Assembly (NCBI RefSeq): GCF_036067295.1 | Contig: NZ_CP107954.1 | Coordinates: 7,378,001-7,442,000, forward strand | Reading direction: 5' to 3' | Origin: Kribbella sp. NBC_00382 | GTDB lineage: Bacteria > Actinomycetota > Actinomycetes > Propionibacteriales > Kribbellaceae | DNA length: 64,000 nt | Shown here: positions 24,347 through 34,419 of the stretch, in pieces | Position numbering within the stretch: position 1 is the first letter of the stretch | How the letters are laid out: each line of letters begins with the position of its first letter | Program-made: the position numbers and the translations under genes | The notes under the pieces: generated by a model | What the model was told of the DNA's origin: nothing | What the model saw: the letters and a program-made list of their open reading frames with translations, nothing else | The model's database searches: none

Positions 24347-27300
24347 TCAGATCCTCCGCTTGAGGTCCTGGCCGATGGCGACGAGCAACGTTCTGGCCGG
24401 TACGTCGGCGACGTTGGCCGCCTCCGCCAGGTAGTTGTCCATCGCCGTGCGTGCGGCTGCCAAACGGCCCTTGCTGTGTTCGCGCTGGGCCGCCCGCAGC
24501 TGCACCTTCATCACCACGGTCGGATCCAGCGGCAGCGTCCTGACGTCGCGGTACCGCTTGACCACCTCGATGGCCTCGTCGTACGTCGCGATGACGGTGA
24601 ACGGAACCTTCGTGACCGCGATGTTGCCGGCCTTGTCGGTCGCCCGGGCGATCACCTCGTGCGCGCCCAGGCCGAGCAGCATGCCGTCGAGCTTGCCGTC
24701 GGCCGCCAACGGCTGCCCGTCGATGGTCAGCGTCACGCCCACCAGACCGGAGAGCGCGTCCGTGGCCGTCGCCGTGACGGTGGCCAACTTCGACACCCCG
24801 AGCTCAGTACCGGCCGTCAGGCCGGTGACCGTCGTCGCCGGGGCGGTCTGGTCGATCTTGACCGTCACCGACTTCGGCTCGGACACGTTGCCCGCGGTGT
24901 CGCTGGCCCGCACCTGGACGGTGTGGGTGCCATCGGCCGTGAGGTTGATCGCGTGGGTGTACTCGGCCCAGTCGCCGCCATCGACCTTCTGCTCGATGTA
25001 CAGCTGGCCCGGCTGGTTGTCGGTCGCCATCGCCGTCGCGACGACCGCGTCCTTCCACCAGCCGTTGTCTCCGGACGGAGCCGACGGGTTGACCGACAGG
25101 GTCACCTCCGGCGCCACGTTGTCCTTGACCAGCTTGAAGTAGTCGAACTTCGCCGTCTTCGACGCGACCTGGTCGACACCGAAGGCATAGACCCCGAAGC
25201 TCGCCGAGCTCAGCGCGGTGTTGGTGACGGGCGGCAACGCCGTCCACTCCAACCCGTCCGCGCTGTACGAACCGGTGTACTTCGTACCGGCTTTGGCCAG
25301 CCGCAAGTACCAGACACCCTGGCTGGGCGACGGCGCGTTCGGCTGCGGATCGAGGACGACGTTGTTCACTTCGCTGCGCAGTTCGATCCCTCGGGTCACC
25401 GTGCCGCCAGGGGCGTTGGAGGTGAGGAAGTCGAACTTCACGTAGTTCGCATCGTCGCCGTAGACCATCAGGCCGCCCTGCTGGTAGGCCTCGTCGAACG
25501 CGGACCCGTCCACCTTGGTCTCGATCGTCCAGTCACCGTCGGGAGCCGGCTGCAGCAGCAGGTTCTTCGGGTTCGTGGCGGTCGTACCGTAGATGTCGCC
25601 CTTGCTCGTGTCGATCTCGAGGCCACCACCGGTCACCCGGTACGCCGAAGCGTCCGGCCGCACGCTCGCCGACCAGCGGCAGGCGTTCAAGGTGGATCCG
25701 TCGAACTGGTCGTCCGGGGTCGGTACCTCGGCGGTGTCGTCCGGCGTGATGGAGAAGTAGTCGAACTGCGCCGTGATCGGCAGCGCCTCGGCCCGGTTGG
25801 CCAGCCCGAACAGCCCGATCTTCGGGTTGCTGATGCCCGCCAACTGCTTCGTCTCCGGCATGTCGACGAACGTCGCGCCGTCGGCGCTGTACGACGCCCG
25901 TAGGTTCTGCCCGTCGCTGGTGAAGCGGACCCAGAAGGTGTCCGGGTACGCCGCGCCGAGGTTGGCCGTGTTGGAGGCGGCCACCTCGTTCGGCGCGCCC
26001 GCCTCTTCGCGGATGAACTGGAAGATCCGGTCCGCGGCCGACGAGGTCGTGTTCCGGCCCTGCAGCACCATCTTGGCGTAGTTGTCGTCGTCTCCGTAGA
26101 CGATCAACCCGGCCTGCTGGTAGGCGAGCCGTGCCGGCAACGTCAGCTTGGTGGTCGCCTGCCATGCGCCGGCCGGCAACGGCTGGAGCACGATGTTCGG
26201 CGTACCGGTGTTGCCGGTGCCGTAGATGTCGGTCGCCGTCAGCGGAAGCACCAGGTTACCGTTGCTCACGGCAAGTTCCTGATTGCCTCTGACAACCGAG
26301 TTCCAGCGGGCGGTGTCGAGAGTGGTTCCCTCGAAGCCGTCCGAGCGACCGGTCAGGCAGGTCGGCGGAGCAGCCGCGTCCACCTTCACCTGTACGTGGG
26401 ACGTGCCGGCCGCACCTCTGGCGTCCGTCACCGTGACAGTCGCGTCATGGGTGCCGGCCGTCGTGTAGGTGTGGCTGACCGTGGCGCCGGTGGCGGTCGC
26501 GCCGTCACCGAAGCTCCACGCGTAGGACAGCGGCAGATCGCCTTCGGGGTCGGTCGCCGTTGCCGTGAAGTCGACCTTGAGCGGCGCCTTGCCCTGCAGG
26601 GTGGACGCGTTGATCGACACGTTCGGGCGCTGGTTCTCGGTCACGCCCTTGCCGATGAACTTCACCCAGTTGACGTTCAGCTGCCCCGTCGTCTTGACGA
26701 AGTACAAGGGTCCGCTGGTCAGCGACGCCCCGGACACGTCCGCGGTGAAGTTGCCGTACGTCTGCCAGGCGCCCGTCGGTGTCACGTTGATGGTGGCAAC
26801 GATCGGCCCGTCGGTCGGTGAGCCCTGCCGGACCTGGACCGTCGCGCCCGCGTCCGGAGACGCCGCCCGCAACTGGATCTGATCGATCCCGGTCAGGTTG
26901 GTCGGCTTCCAGTCCCACCAGTCACCGTCTTCGATGAACCCGATGTTCTTGCCACCACCGGCGACGTCGCCGGTGTCCTCGGTCTGTACTCCGCCGGTCG
27001 AACCCGGACCGCCGGTCTCGTTGAAGAACTCGGCCTCGCGCGTCTTCGGCTGGAGCTGGACGACCTTCTGCGAGGTGATCCGGCCGGTGCCCGGTGCGCC
27101 CTTGTCGGTGTACGTCACGGTCACGATGCCGAAGATGTTCGCCCCGACGTGGCCGTCGTCACCCGGCAGCGGGAAGGTGCCGGTGCAGCCGTGGTACTGC
27201 TCGTACGGGTGGGCGTGCTCGTCATGCCCGAGGGCCGGCTGGGTGATCACGTCGTTGCAGTCGATCGTGCCGTCCTCGGGATCGGTGACGGTCACCTTGT

Positions 27301-29731
27301 ACTTGATCGTGTCGCCGAAGTCGAAGAACCCACCGTCGACCGGCCCCTCCACGGTGATCGTCGGCGCCGTGTTGCCCGCCGTGATCGTCTTGTTGGAGAC
27401 CGCCGTCCGGCCGTCCGGGTCCGTCACCGTCAACCGGGCCGTGAACGTGCCGGCCGTGGTGTAGGTGTACGAGGGCTTGGCCTCGACGCTGTCCGTCGTG
27501 CCGTTGCCGTCGAAGTCCCAGGCGAGGGTGACCGGTTGACCGTCCGGATCGCGCGAGCCGGTCGAGTCGAAAGCAACCGTCAACGGAACCGGTCCGGCCG
27601 TCTTGTCCGTGCTGAACTGGGCGAGTGGTGCCCGGTTCCCTTGCACGTAGTCGATCCGGTAGATCCCGGAGTCGGCGTTGTTGCCACCGAACCCGCTACC
27701 CCACTCGATCACATACAGGGCGCCATCAGGTCCGAACTGCAACGCGTGCGGCCGGATGAAGTTCATCTTCTGCAGCATCCGCGACACGTCCGCCACGCCG
27801 GCGCGGTCGTCCTTCAGCTGCACCGAGAACAACCGGCTGTCGTTCCAGTCGGCGAACACGGCCTTGCCGTCGAAGTACTTCGGCCACTTGCGGGGCGAGT
27901 CGCTGTCCGGGTCGAACTTGTACGCGCCGCTCGTCATCGGCGCTCCACTGCCACCGATCTCCGGTACGCCGGTCGACGACTTGCCCATCCACATGGTCGC
28001 CGGGACAGCAGCGGGCAACTGAGCGATACCCGTGTTGTTCGGCGAGTTGTTGACCGGAGCCGCGCAGTTGAAGACCGGGCCCGAGGTACTCGTGGCGAAG
28101 TCGAAGTCGTTGTACGGCGTGTTGTTGCCGACGCAGTACGGCCAGCCGTAGAAGCCCGGCTTGTCGAGGATGTTCCACTCCACCCGGCCGTCCGGACCGC
28201 GAGTCGGCGAAGCCTGGCCGGCGTCCGGGCCGTAGTCGGCGACGAAGAGGTGGTTGGTGGTCGGGTCGATGCCGATCCGGAAGGGGTTCCGGAAGCCCAT
28301 CGCGTAGATCTCCGGCCGCGTCTTCGCAGTACCGGCCGGGAACAGGTTGCCTGCGGGGACCGTGTAGGTGCCGTCGGCCTCCGGGTGGATCTTCAGGATC
28401 TTGCCGTTCAGTGCGTCGCTGTTGGCGGCGCTGCCCTGGGAATCCCAGGCGGACCGGCCCGCCCGCTCGTCGATCGGCGAGTAGCCGTCCGAGTCGAACG
28501 GGTTCCGGTTGTCACCGGTGGCGATGTAGAGGTTGCCGTCGCCATCGAACTCGAGCGCTCCACCAGCGTGGCAACACTCATTGCGTTGGGTGTTGATCTG
28601 GAGCACCTGTTTGGCACTCGCCATGTCGAGGGTGTCCCCGGTGACCTTGAAGCGCGACACCTGGTCGAACGACCCACCAGTTGCAGGCGAGTTGTACAGG
28701 TAGATGAAGCCGTTCTGGTCGAAGGCCGGATCGAGCGCGATGCCCAGCAGCCCGAACTCCTGGCCGGTATAGACGTCGAGGGTGCCGGCGGTCACCACGG
28801 AGCCGTCGGTCTTGATGATCTTCACCGCGCCGTTGCGGTCGATGTAGAAGACCCGGCCGTCCTTCGCGATCGACAGCTCCATCGGGTTCGCGGTGTCGTC
28901 GTCCAGGGTGACCTTCTCGTAGCTGTTGCTCAGCGACGCGCCACAGTCGGCGGGCTGTACTCCGGCCGCGGTCTTGATGCCGCCGAGCAGCTCCTTGCGG
29001 AAGGTCGGGTCGGCGTACGACTCGATCGTGTGACCCATGCCGGTGTACCAGGCGCGGCCGCCGTCGTAGTCCTGACACCAGACGATCGGGTGCTCGACGC
29101 CCATGTTGCCGCCGGTGTACGACGTCTCGTCCAGGGATGCGAGCACGTGCACGGTGTCCCGCGGGTTGGTCCGGTAGTTGTACCACTCGTCCGTCCGCGG
29201 CCACAGCGTCGGCGCGTCGGCCGTCGACGGGTGCGCGTGGTCCTCCACCTTCACCGTCGCGTTCGGCGTACCGGCGGGGTGGCTGTCGAAGTACGCGCCG
29301 ACGAGCTTGCCGTACCAGGGCCAGTCGTACTCCGTGTCCGAAGCGGCGTGGATACCCGCGTACCCACCGCCGCCGCGGATATAGCGCTCGAACGCGGCCT
29401 GCTGGTCCGCGTTCAGCACGTCACCCGTTGTCGACAGCCAGATGACGACCTCGTACTTCGCCAGCTCGGTGTCGTTGAACATCGCCGCGTCCTCGGTCGC
29501 GGTGACGGTGAAGCCGTTCTCGGTCGCGAGCTCCTTGATCGCCTGGATCCCGGCCGGGATCGAGTCGTGCCGGAACGCGGCCGTCTTGCTGAAGATCAAC
29601 GCGTTGAAGGTGTCGTCCCCGTGCCCCGGATGGGCCTGGGCGGTAACCGCCGACAACGGGATCGCCAACGCGGCGATCAGGGCGAGCACGAGGGCGCGGA
29701 CTAACGTGCCGTGCCTGCGTAGCTGGATCAT
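24347..29731 (-). CDS. giant secreted ThuA / glucose-dehydrogenase-like / PKD / CBM6 multidomain protein
   Basis: 1794 aa. Signal peptide 1-33 (ends TAQA), ThuA domain about 40-260, a six-bladed PQQ-type sugar dehydrogenase propeller (GSDH-like) about 285-690, PKD 702-785, an Ig-like segment to 890, CBM6 897-1027, PKD 1035-1117, two related jelly-roll modules 1125-1330 and 1335-1535 (each with a YQQ.GL.VYGDD.NY motif), two Ig-like domains to 1715 and a FIMAH-like helical tail 1716-1794. ATG 29731 has AGGAG 7 nt upstream. The role is probably binding and oxidation of sugars at the cell surface. It lies downstream of XylA in the same direction. Confidence 0.88.
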   Translation of the reverse strand: MIQLRRHGTLVRALVLALIAALAIPLSAVTAQAHPGHGDDTFNALIFSKTAAFRHDSIPAGIQAIKELATENGFTVTATEDAAMFNDTELAKYEVVIWLSTTGDVLNADQQAAFERYIRGGGGYAGIHAASDTEYDWPWYGKLVGAYFDSHPAGTPNATVKVEDHAHPSTADAPTLWPRTDEWYNYRTNPRDTVHVLASLDETSYTGGNMGVEHPIVWCQDYDGGRAWYTGMGHTIESYADPTFRKELLGGIKTAAGVQPADCGASLSNSYEKVTLDDDTANPMELSIAKDGRVFYIDRNGAVKIIKTDGSVVTAGTLDVYTGQEFGLLGIALDPAFDQNGFIYLYNSPATGGSFDQVSRFKVTGDTLDMASAKQVLQINTQRNECCHAGGALEFDGDGNLYIATGDNRNPFDSDGYSPIDERAGRSAWDSQGSAANSDALNGKILKIHPEADGTYTVPAGNLFPAGTAKTRPEIYAMGFRNPFRIGIDPTTNHLFVADYGPDAGQASPTRGPDGRVEWNILDKPGFYGWPYCVGNNTPYNDFDFATSTSGPVFNCAAPVNNSPNNTGIAQLPAAVPATMWMGKSSTGVPEIGGSGAPMTSGAYKFDPDSDSPRKWPKYFDGKAVFADWNDSRLFSVQLKDDRAGVADVSRMLQKMNFIRPHALQFGPDGALYVIEWGSGFGGNNADSGIYRIDYVQGNRAPLAQFSTDKTAGPVPLTVAFDSTGSRDPDGQPVTLAWDFDGNGTTDSVEAKPSYTYTTAGTFTARLTVTDPDGRTAVSNKTITAGNTAPTITVEGPVDGGFFDFGDTIKYKVTVTDPEDGTIDCNDVITQPALGHDEHAHPYEQYHGCTGTFPLPGDDGHVGANIFGIVTVTYTDKGAPGTGRITSQKVVQLQPKTREAEFFNETGGPGSTGGVQTEDTGDVAGGGKNIGFIEDGDWWDWKPTNLTGIDQIQLRAASPDAGATVQVRQGSPTDGPIVATINVTPTGAWQTYGNFTADVSGASLTSGPLYFVKTTGQLNVNWVKFIGKGVTENQRPNVSINASTLQGKAPLKVDFTATATDPEGDLPLSYAWSFGDGATATGATVSHTYTTAGTHDATVTVTDARGAAGTSHVQVKVDAAAPPTCLTGRSDGFEGTTLDTARWNSVVRGNQELAVSNGNLVLPLTATDIYGTGNTGTPNIVLQPLPAGAWQATTKLTLPARLAYQQAGLIVYGDDDNYAKMVLQGRNTTSSAADRIFQFIREEAGAPNEVAASNTANLGAAYPDTFWVRFTSDGQNLRASYSADGATFVDMPETKQLAGISNPKIGLFGLANRAEALPITAQFDYFSITPDDTAEVPTPDDQFDGSTLNACRWSASVRPDASAYRVTGGGLEIDTSKGDIYGTTATNPKNLLLQPAPDGDWTIETKVDGSAFDEAYQQGGLMVYGDDANYVKFDFLTSNAPGGTVTRGIELRSEVNNVVLDPQPNAPSPSQGVWYLRLAKAGTKYTGSYSADGLEWTALPPVTNTALSSASFGVYAFGVDQVASKTAKFDYFKLVKDNVAPEVTLSVNPSAPSGDNGWWKDAVVATAMATDNQPGQLYIEQKVDGGDWAEYTHAINLTADGTHTVQVRASDTAGNVSEPKSVTVKIDQTAPATTVTGLTAGTELGVSKLATVTATATDALSGLVGVTLTIDGQPLAADGKLDGMLLGLGAHEVIARATDKAGNIAVTKVPFTVIATYDEAIEVVKRYRDVRTLPLDPTVVMKVQLRAAQREHSKGRLAAARTAMDNYLAEAANVADVPARTLLVAIGQDLKRRI

Positions 29732-29862
29732 GGGGGTGCTCCTCATGGGTCGGATAAGGTGCGCGCTCCATACGGTTTCCAAGGCGGGTCCCTGGATTTT
29801 CGGCCCTGGTACTACGAGAGCTCAGCTACTGCTTGTCCCCGTGCTCAGCCCTGCCTCGCGTC
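29732..29862 (-). other. 131-nt spacer between xylA and the ThuA protein
   Basis: I see no hairpin with a T-run and no clear operator here. It may contain a secondary promoter for the giant gene or simply be an intercistronic spacer. Confidence 0.4.
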
Positions 29863-31023
29863 TTAGCGAACGCCGAGCAAGTGATCCATCGCGAGCTGGT
29901 CGAGCCGCTCGAACCCGAGGCCACGCTCAGCCAGCGCGTCCGGGTCGAACGTTGCCTTGCGCAACTCTTCGAGGGTCTCGCCTTCGCCGAGGGTCGGCTG
30001 GGTGATCTCGGTGATCCGCGCGCTGGCCAGCACCTCGGCGACCTCGGGGTCGGCACGGAAGGCCTGCACCTTCTCCCGCAGGATCAGGTAGTTGCGCATG
30101 CACCCGCGAGCGGTCTCCCAGACGCCTTCGAGATCCTCGGTGCGCGGCGGCTTGTAGTCGAAGTGGACATAACCGTCGTACCCCGGTCCGCCGGCCGTGC
30201 CCTGCAGGACGTCGACCGTCCAGAACGCCTCGCGCAGGTTGCCGGCGCCGAAACGCAGGTCCTGGTCGAACCGCGGACCGTGCTGGCCGTTGAGGTCGAT
30301 GTGGTAGAGCTTGCCGTGCCAGAGCGCCTGCGCGATGCCGTGCGCGTAGTTGAGCCCGGCCATCTGCTCGTGGCCGACCTCGGGGTTGATCCCGACCAGG
30401 TCAGGGTGCTCCAGGTCGTTGATGAACGCGAGCGCGTGCCCGATCGTCGGCAGCAAGATGTCACCGCGCGGCTCGTTCGGCTTCGGCTCCAGGGCGAACC
30501 GGATGTCGTACCCCTGCTCCTGCACATAGGTCGTCAGCAGGTCCATCGACTCCTTGTACCGGTCGAGGGCCGCGTGCACATCCTTCGAGCCGCCCGACTC
30601 GGCGCCTTCGCGGCCGCCCCACAGCACGTACGTCTTGGCGCCCAACTCGGCGGCCAGGTCGAGGTTGCGCAGGAGCTTGACCAGCGCGTACCGGCGTACG
30701 TCGCGGTCGTTGGCGGTGAGCCCGCCGTCCTTGAAGACCGGATGGGCGAACAGGTTGGTGGTGGCCATCTCGACGACCATGCCGTTGTCGGCGAGCGCCT
30801 TGCCGAACCGGTCGAGCACCTGCTGGCGGGTGCTGTCGTCGGGGACCAGATCGTCGTCGTGGAAGGACACCGCGGCGGCGCCCAGTTCGGCGAGCTTCTC
30901 GACCGCGAGCACCGGGTCGAGCGGGGCGCGGACGGCGGTACCGAAGACGTCGACGCCCTGCCAGCCAACGGTCCACAGGCCGAACGAGAACTTGTCGTCC
31001 TTGGTGGGGGTATACGAGGTCAT
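29863..31023 (-). CDS. xylA: xylose isomerase
   Basis: 386 aa, the normal length of actinobacterial XylA. Hallmarks are FGLWTVGWQG near residue 14, the catalytic SFHDDDLVP (His about 53), EPKPNEPRGD, NPEVGHEQMAG, HIDLNGQHGPRFDQDLRFG and HFDYKPPRTED, and the terminal ERLDQLAMDHLLG. These provide the metal ligands and active-site lysine. The reaction is D-xylose (or D-glucose) to the ketose. ATG 31023 overlaps the stop of the Gfo/Idh gene (ATGA). No xylulokinase gene is in the window. Confidence 0.94.
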   Translation of the reverse strand: MTSYTPTKDDKFSFGLWTVGWQGVDVFGTAVRAPLDPVLAVEKLAELGAAAVSFHDDDLVPDDSTRQQVLDRFGKALADNGMVVEMATTNLFAHPVFKDGGLTANDRDVRRYALVKLLRNLDLAAELGAKTYVLWGGREGAESGGSKDVHAALDRYKESMDLLTTYVQEQGYDIRFALEPKPNEPRGDILLPTIGHALAFINDLEHPDLVGINPEVGHEQMAGLNYAHGIAQALWHGKLYHIDLNGQHGPRFDQDLRFGAGNLREAFWTVDVLQGTAGGPGYDGYVHFDYKPPRTEDLEGVWETARGCMRNYLILREKVQAFRADPEVAEVLASARITEITQPTLGEGETLEELRKATFDPDALAERGLGFERLDQLAMDHLLGVR

Positions 31024-32183
31024 GAGGGGATCTCCTGCCATTGTCGGGAGGCCGAGCTGTCCTCGACCGCGGCCAGCACGCGCTGGACCTGCAGGCCGTC
31101 CGCGAACGAGGGCGCGGGGTCCGTGCCCTCGGCGATCGCGGTGATCAGATCGACCACTTGGTGGGTGAAACCGTGCTCGTAGCCGAGCAGGTGACCGGGC
31201 GGCCACCAGGCGGCGACGTACGGGTGCACGGGCTCGGTGACGAGGATGCGGCGGAAGCCGGCCGTCTCGGCCGGCTCGGTCGCATCGTAGAAATGCAGCT
31301 CGTTGAGGTCCTCGAAATCGAAGGCCAGACTGCCCTTGCTGCCGTTGATCTCGAGCCGGATCGCGTTCTTCCGGCCGGTCGCGAACCTGGTCGCCTCGAA
31401 GACGCCGAGCGCGCCCTCTGCGAAGCGGGCCAGGAAGATCGCGGCGTCGTCGACTGTGACCGGGCCACGCTCGGTGCCGGCCTCGCCGGACAGGCCACTG
31501 TGTGCGGCGGCCACCGGGCGTTCCTTGACGAAGGTCTCCAGCTGACCGCTCACCTCGGTGATCCGGTCGCCGGTGATGTACTGCGTCAGGTCGACGATGT
31601 GCGCCCCGATGTCGCCGAGCGCACCCGAGCCGGCCTTCTCCTTGTCGAGCCGCCAGGACAACGGCGCCTCCGGGTCGGCGATCCAGTCCTGCAGGTACTG
31701 AGCCCGCACGTGCCGGATCGTACCGAGCTCGCCCTCGGCAACCAGCTTGCGGGCCAGCCCGATGGCCGGCACCCGGCGGTAGGTGAACCCGACCATCGAC
31801 CTGATCCCGTTGGCCGACGCCTCGGCGGCCGCGGCAGCCATCTGCTCGGCCTCCGCGACAGTGTTGGCCAGCGGCTTCTCACAGAGCACGTGCTTGCCTG
31901 CCTGCAACGCGGCGATCGCGATCTCGGCGTGGCTGTCCCCCGGCGTACAGACGTCGATCAACTGCACGTCGTCGCGGGTGAGCAGCTTGCGCCAGTCCGT
32001 CTCGGTCTGGCTCCAGCCGAGCTTGGTCGCGGCCGCTTGGAGTGCCTCCGCGTTGCGGCCACAGAGGACTGTCATGTCCGGCTGCAGTGGCAGGTCGAAG
32101 AAGCGCGGTGCGTTGCGCCAAGCCTGTGAGTGGGCGGCGCCCATGAAGGCGTACCCGACCAGGCCGATGCCCAGGTTCGTCAT
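31020..32183 (-). CDS. Gfo/Idh/MocA-family sugar oxidoreductase
   Basis: 387 aa. An N-terminal Rossmann fold begins GIGLVGYAFMGAAHSQAW and contains the EKPLA motif (HVLCEKPLANT, Lys about 98), which is the catalytic lysine region of the family. The C-terminal domain supplies substrate-binding residues (GDIGAHIVDLTQY). Relatives oxidise sugars, inositols or make 3-keto-sugars such as ThuB does with trehalose. Its position between the importer and xylA, with a ThuA-domain protein downstream, supports sugar oxidation. Confidence 0.9.
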   Translation of the reverse strand: MTNLGIGLVGYAFMGAAHSQAWRNAPRFFDLPLQPDMTVLCGRNAEALQAAATKLGWSQTETDWRKLLTRDDVQLIDVCTPGDSHAEIAIAALQAGKHVLCEKPLANTVAEAEQMAAAAAEASANGIRSMVGFTYRRVPAIGLARKLVAEGELGTIRHVRAQYLQDWIADPEAPLSWRLDKEKAGSGALGDIGAHIVDLTQYITGDRITEVSGQLETFVKERPVAAAHSGLSGEAGTERGPVTVDDAAIFLARFAEGALGVFEATRFATGRKNAIRLEINGSKGSLAFDFEDLNELHFYDATEPAETAGFRRILVTEPVHPYVAAWWPPGHLLGYEHGFTHQVVDLITAIAEGTDPAPSFADGLQVQRVLAAVEDSSASRQWQEIPS

Positions 32184-32214
32184 ACAGTCTGTTCCTTAGC
32201 TCTCGCTGTGTTGT

Positions 32215-33264
32215 TCAGCTTTCGAAGGCTGACGGCAGGTACTGGTCGACGTTGTCCTTGGTGACGACCGGCGCGTACAGCTGGACCGTGCGCGGTACCT
32301 CGACCTCCACCAGGTCGCCGAGGGCCTTCTTCTGGACCAGCAGGCGGGCCAGCCGGATGCCGTCCGCGCCCTGGGTGGACGGGTAGATGACAGTGGCCTT
32401 CAGCAACGTGTTGCCGGCCTTGATGTCCCGCATCACGTTCGCCGAGCCGGCCCCGCCGACCACGAAGAACTCCTTGCGGCCGGAGTTCTTGATCGCGGCC
32501 ATCACGCCGACACCCTGGTCGTCGTCGTGGTTCCAGATCGCGTCGATCTTCGGCGCCGCCTGCAACAGGTTGGTGGCCGCCTTCTCACCGGACTCGACGG
32601 TGAACTCGGCCGCGACCCGGTTGTTGACCTTCAGCCCGCAGTCGGCCAGTGCCTCCTTGAAGCCCTTGCTGCGGTCCTGAGTCAGCGGCAGCGAGTCGAT
32701 GCCGGCGATCTCCGCGACGACAGCGTCCTTCTTGCCCTTGAGCTGGCTGCAGATGTAGGTGCCGGCCGAGACACCCATGCCATGGTTGTCTCCGAGCACC
32801 GTGGTCCGGGCGGCGAACGAACTGTCGAACTCGCGGTCCACGTTGATCACGGTGATCCCGGCCTGCATCGCCTTCGTGGCCACCGCGGTCAGCGCGGCGC
32901 CGTCGAACGGCAGCAGCACGATCGCGTCGACCTTCTGGTTGATGAAGGTCTCCACCTGGCTGATCTGCAGGTTCACGTCGTTGGTGCCCTCGGCCACCTG
33001 CAGCTCGACGTCGGGATACTTCTTCGCCTCGGCCTGGGTGGCCTTGGTGATCGCACCCATCCAGCCGTGGTCGGCGGCCGGCGCGGAGAAGCCGATCTTG
33101 ACCTTCTTGCCCGGCTCGTCGTTGCCCTTGGCAGCGACCTGCTGGGTTCCGGTGCTGGTGGTCTTCTCGGCCTCGGGAGTGTTGCTGGTGCAGGCGATCA
33201 GCGCCATCGAGCTGATCCCGACCAGGCCGGCGGTGACAGCTAATCGGGCGGTCCGTACAGACAT
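32215..33264 (-). CDS. sugar ABC transporter substrate-binding lipoprotein (Peripla_BP_4)
   Basis: 349 aa. The signal peptide ends with the lipobox LIAC (about residues 25-28), so it is a lipoprotein. The mature part has the ribose-binding-protein fold (KVKIGFSAPAADHGWMGAITKATQ, DAIVLLPFDGAALTAVATKAM, INVDREFD). ATG 33264 follows GGAGGA by 5 nt. Such proteins bind xylose, ribose, inositol and similar pentoses or polyols. Context favours xylose or a related sugar. Confidence 0.92.
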   Translation of the reverse strand: MSVRTARLAVTAGLVGISSMALIACTSNTPEAEKTTSTGTQQVAAKGNDEPGKKVKIGFSAPAADHGWMGAITKATQAEAKKYPDVELQVAEGTNDVNLQISQVETFINQKVDAIVLLPFDGAALTAVATKAMQAGITVINVDREFDSSFAARTTVLGDNHGMGVSAGTYICSQLKGKKDAVVAEIAGIDSLPLTQDRSKGFKEALADCGLKVNNRVAAEFTVESGEKAATNLLQAAPKIDAIWNHDDDQGVGVMAAIKNSGRKEFFVVGGAGSANVMRDIKAGNTLLKATVIYPSTQGADGIRLARLLVQKKALGDLVEVEVPRTVQLYAPVVTKDNVDQYLPSAFES

Positions 33265-33324
33265 CCTGTCCTCCAAAAGATGGTCCTGCTGCTCAACAGG
33301 GGTTTCTTGGTGTGTTGCTGATAA

Positions 33325-34419
33325 CTAGGGCGCGGTGGCGCGGGCTGCCAGGCGTTGCTGGAGGAGGACGGCGATCACGATGATCAGGCCCTTCGCCACC
33401 GACTGGGCGGAGATGCTCAGGTTGTTCAGGGTGAAGACGTTGTTCAGGGTGGTGAAGATCAGTACGCCGAACACGGTGCCGACGATCGTGCCGCGGCCAC
33501 CGGAGAGCAGCGTGCCGCCGATCACCACCGCCGCGATCGCGTCGAGTTCGTACAGCTGACCGTGGGTGGAGCTACCGGTCGTGGTCCGGGCCATCAGCAT
33601 CACCGCGGCGATGCCACAGCACAGACCACCCAGGACGTAGAGCGCGACCGTGTGCCGCTGCACCTTGATACCGGCCAAGCGCGCCGCCTCGGCGTTGCCA
33701 CCGACGGCGAAGGTACGGCGACCGAAGGTCGTCCGGTTGAGCAGCACCCAACCGGCCGCGGCGACCAGCAGGAACATCCAGACCAGCACCGGGATGCCGA
33801 TCAGGTTCCCGCCGAAGAAGTCGACGAACGAGTTGACGCTGATGATCTGGGTCTTGCGGTCGGACAGGATCTCGGCCAGTCCGCGGGCGCCGGCAAGCAT
33901 CGCCAGCGTCGCGATGAACGGGACTATCTTGCCGTAGGCAACCAACAGCCCGTTGACCAGGCCACACGCCGCGCCGACCAGGAGGGCGGTGGTGACCATG
34001 AAGATCCAGCCGTAGTCGGCGCCCATCTGCTGGGTCGCCAGCGTGGTCGCCCAGACACTCGCCAGCGCCACCATCGCGCCGACCGACAGGTCGATACCGC
34101 CGCCGGTGATCACGAACGTCATCCCGATGCTGACCACGCCGATCACGGCGGCCAGCCGGAGGATCGTGAGCACGTTGGCGGTACTCGCGAACCGGTCCCC
34201 CGCTGTCGCCACACCGACGATGCAGAGCAGCACCAGCGCGATCACCAGCCCGATGTTGCGACCGGCTCCGCTCTTGAGCAGATTGCCGACCACGCTGGTG
34301 GACGCCGTGCCGCTGCCGCGTCCGCTCCGTACCGCCGTCGGGTCGACCTCGACCATCGCCTGGCCCTGGACCGGCTCGTCCTGTTTCGTTGCCTCTGGTC
34401 GTGCGACTTCCTCACTCAT
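33325..34419 (-). CDS. sugar ABC transporter permease (RbsC/XylH-like)
   Basis: 364 aa from ATG 34419. A polar N-terminus of about 50 residues precedes eight to ten membrane segments. GMTFVITGGGIDLSVGAM and GRRTFAVGGNAEAARLAGI are signatures of the ribose/xylose permease family (BPD_transp_2), as is VVIGGTLLSGGRGTIVGT near the end. A GTG one codon earlier (34422) overlaps the ATPase stop as GTGA and is equally possible. Confidence 0.93.
   Translation of the reverse strand: MSEEVARPEATKQDEPVQGQAMVEVDPTAVRSGRGSGTASTSVVGNLLKSGAGRNIGLVIALVLLCIVGVATAGDRFASTANVLTILRLAAVIGVVSIGMTFVITGGGIDLSVGAMVALASVWATTLATQQMGADYGWIFMVTTALLVGAACGLVNGLLVAYGKIVPFIATLAMLAGARGLAEILSDRKTQIISVNSFVDFFGGNLIGIPVLVWMFLLVAAAGWVLLNRTTFGRRTFAVGGNAEAARLAGIKVQRHTVALYVLGGLCCGIAAVMLMARTTTGSSTHGQLYELDAIAAVVIGGTLLSGGRGTIVGTVFGVLIFTTLNNVFTLNNLSISAQSVAKGLIIVIAVLLQQRLAARATAP

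Noticed and set aside
27149..29704. An 851-residue plus-strand open frame inside the giant ThuA gene.
   Set aside because: It is antisense to a well-supported gene, Val/Arg/Asp-rich as expected for the complement of high-GC codons, and has no recognisable domain.
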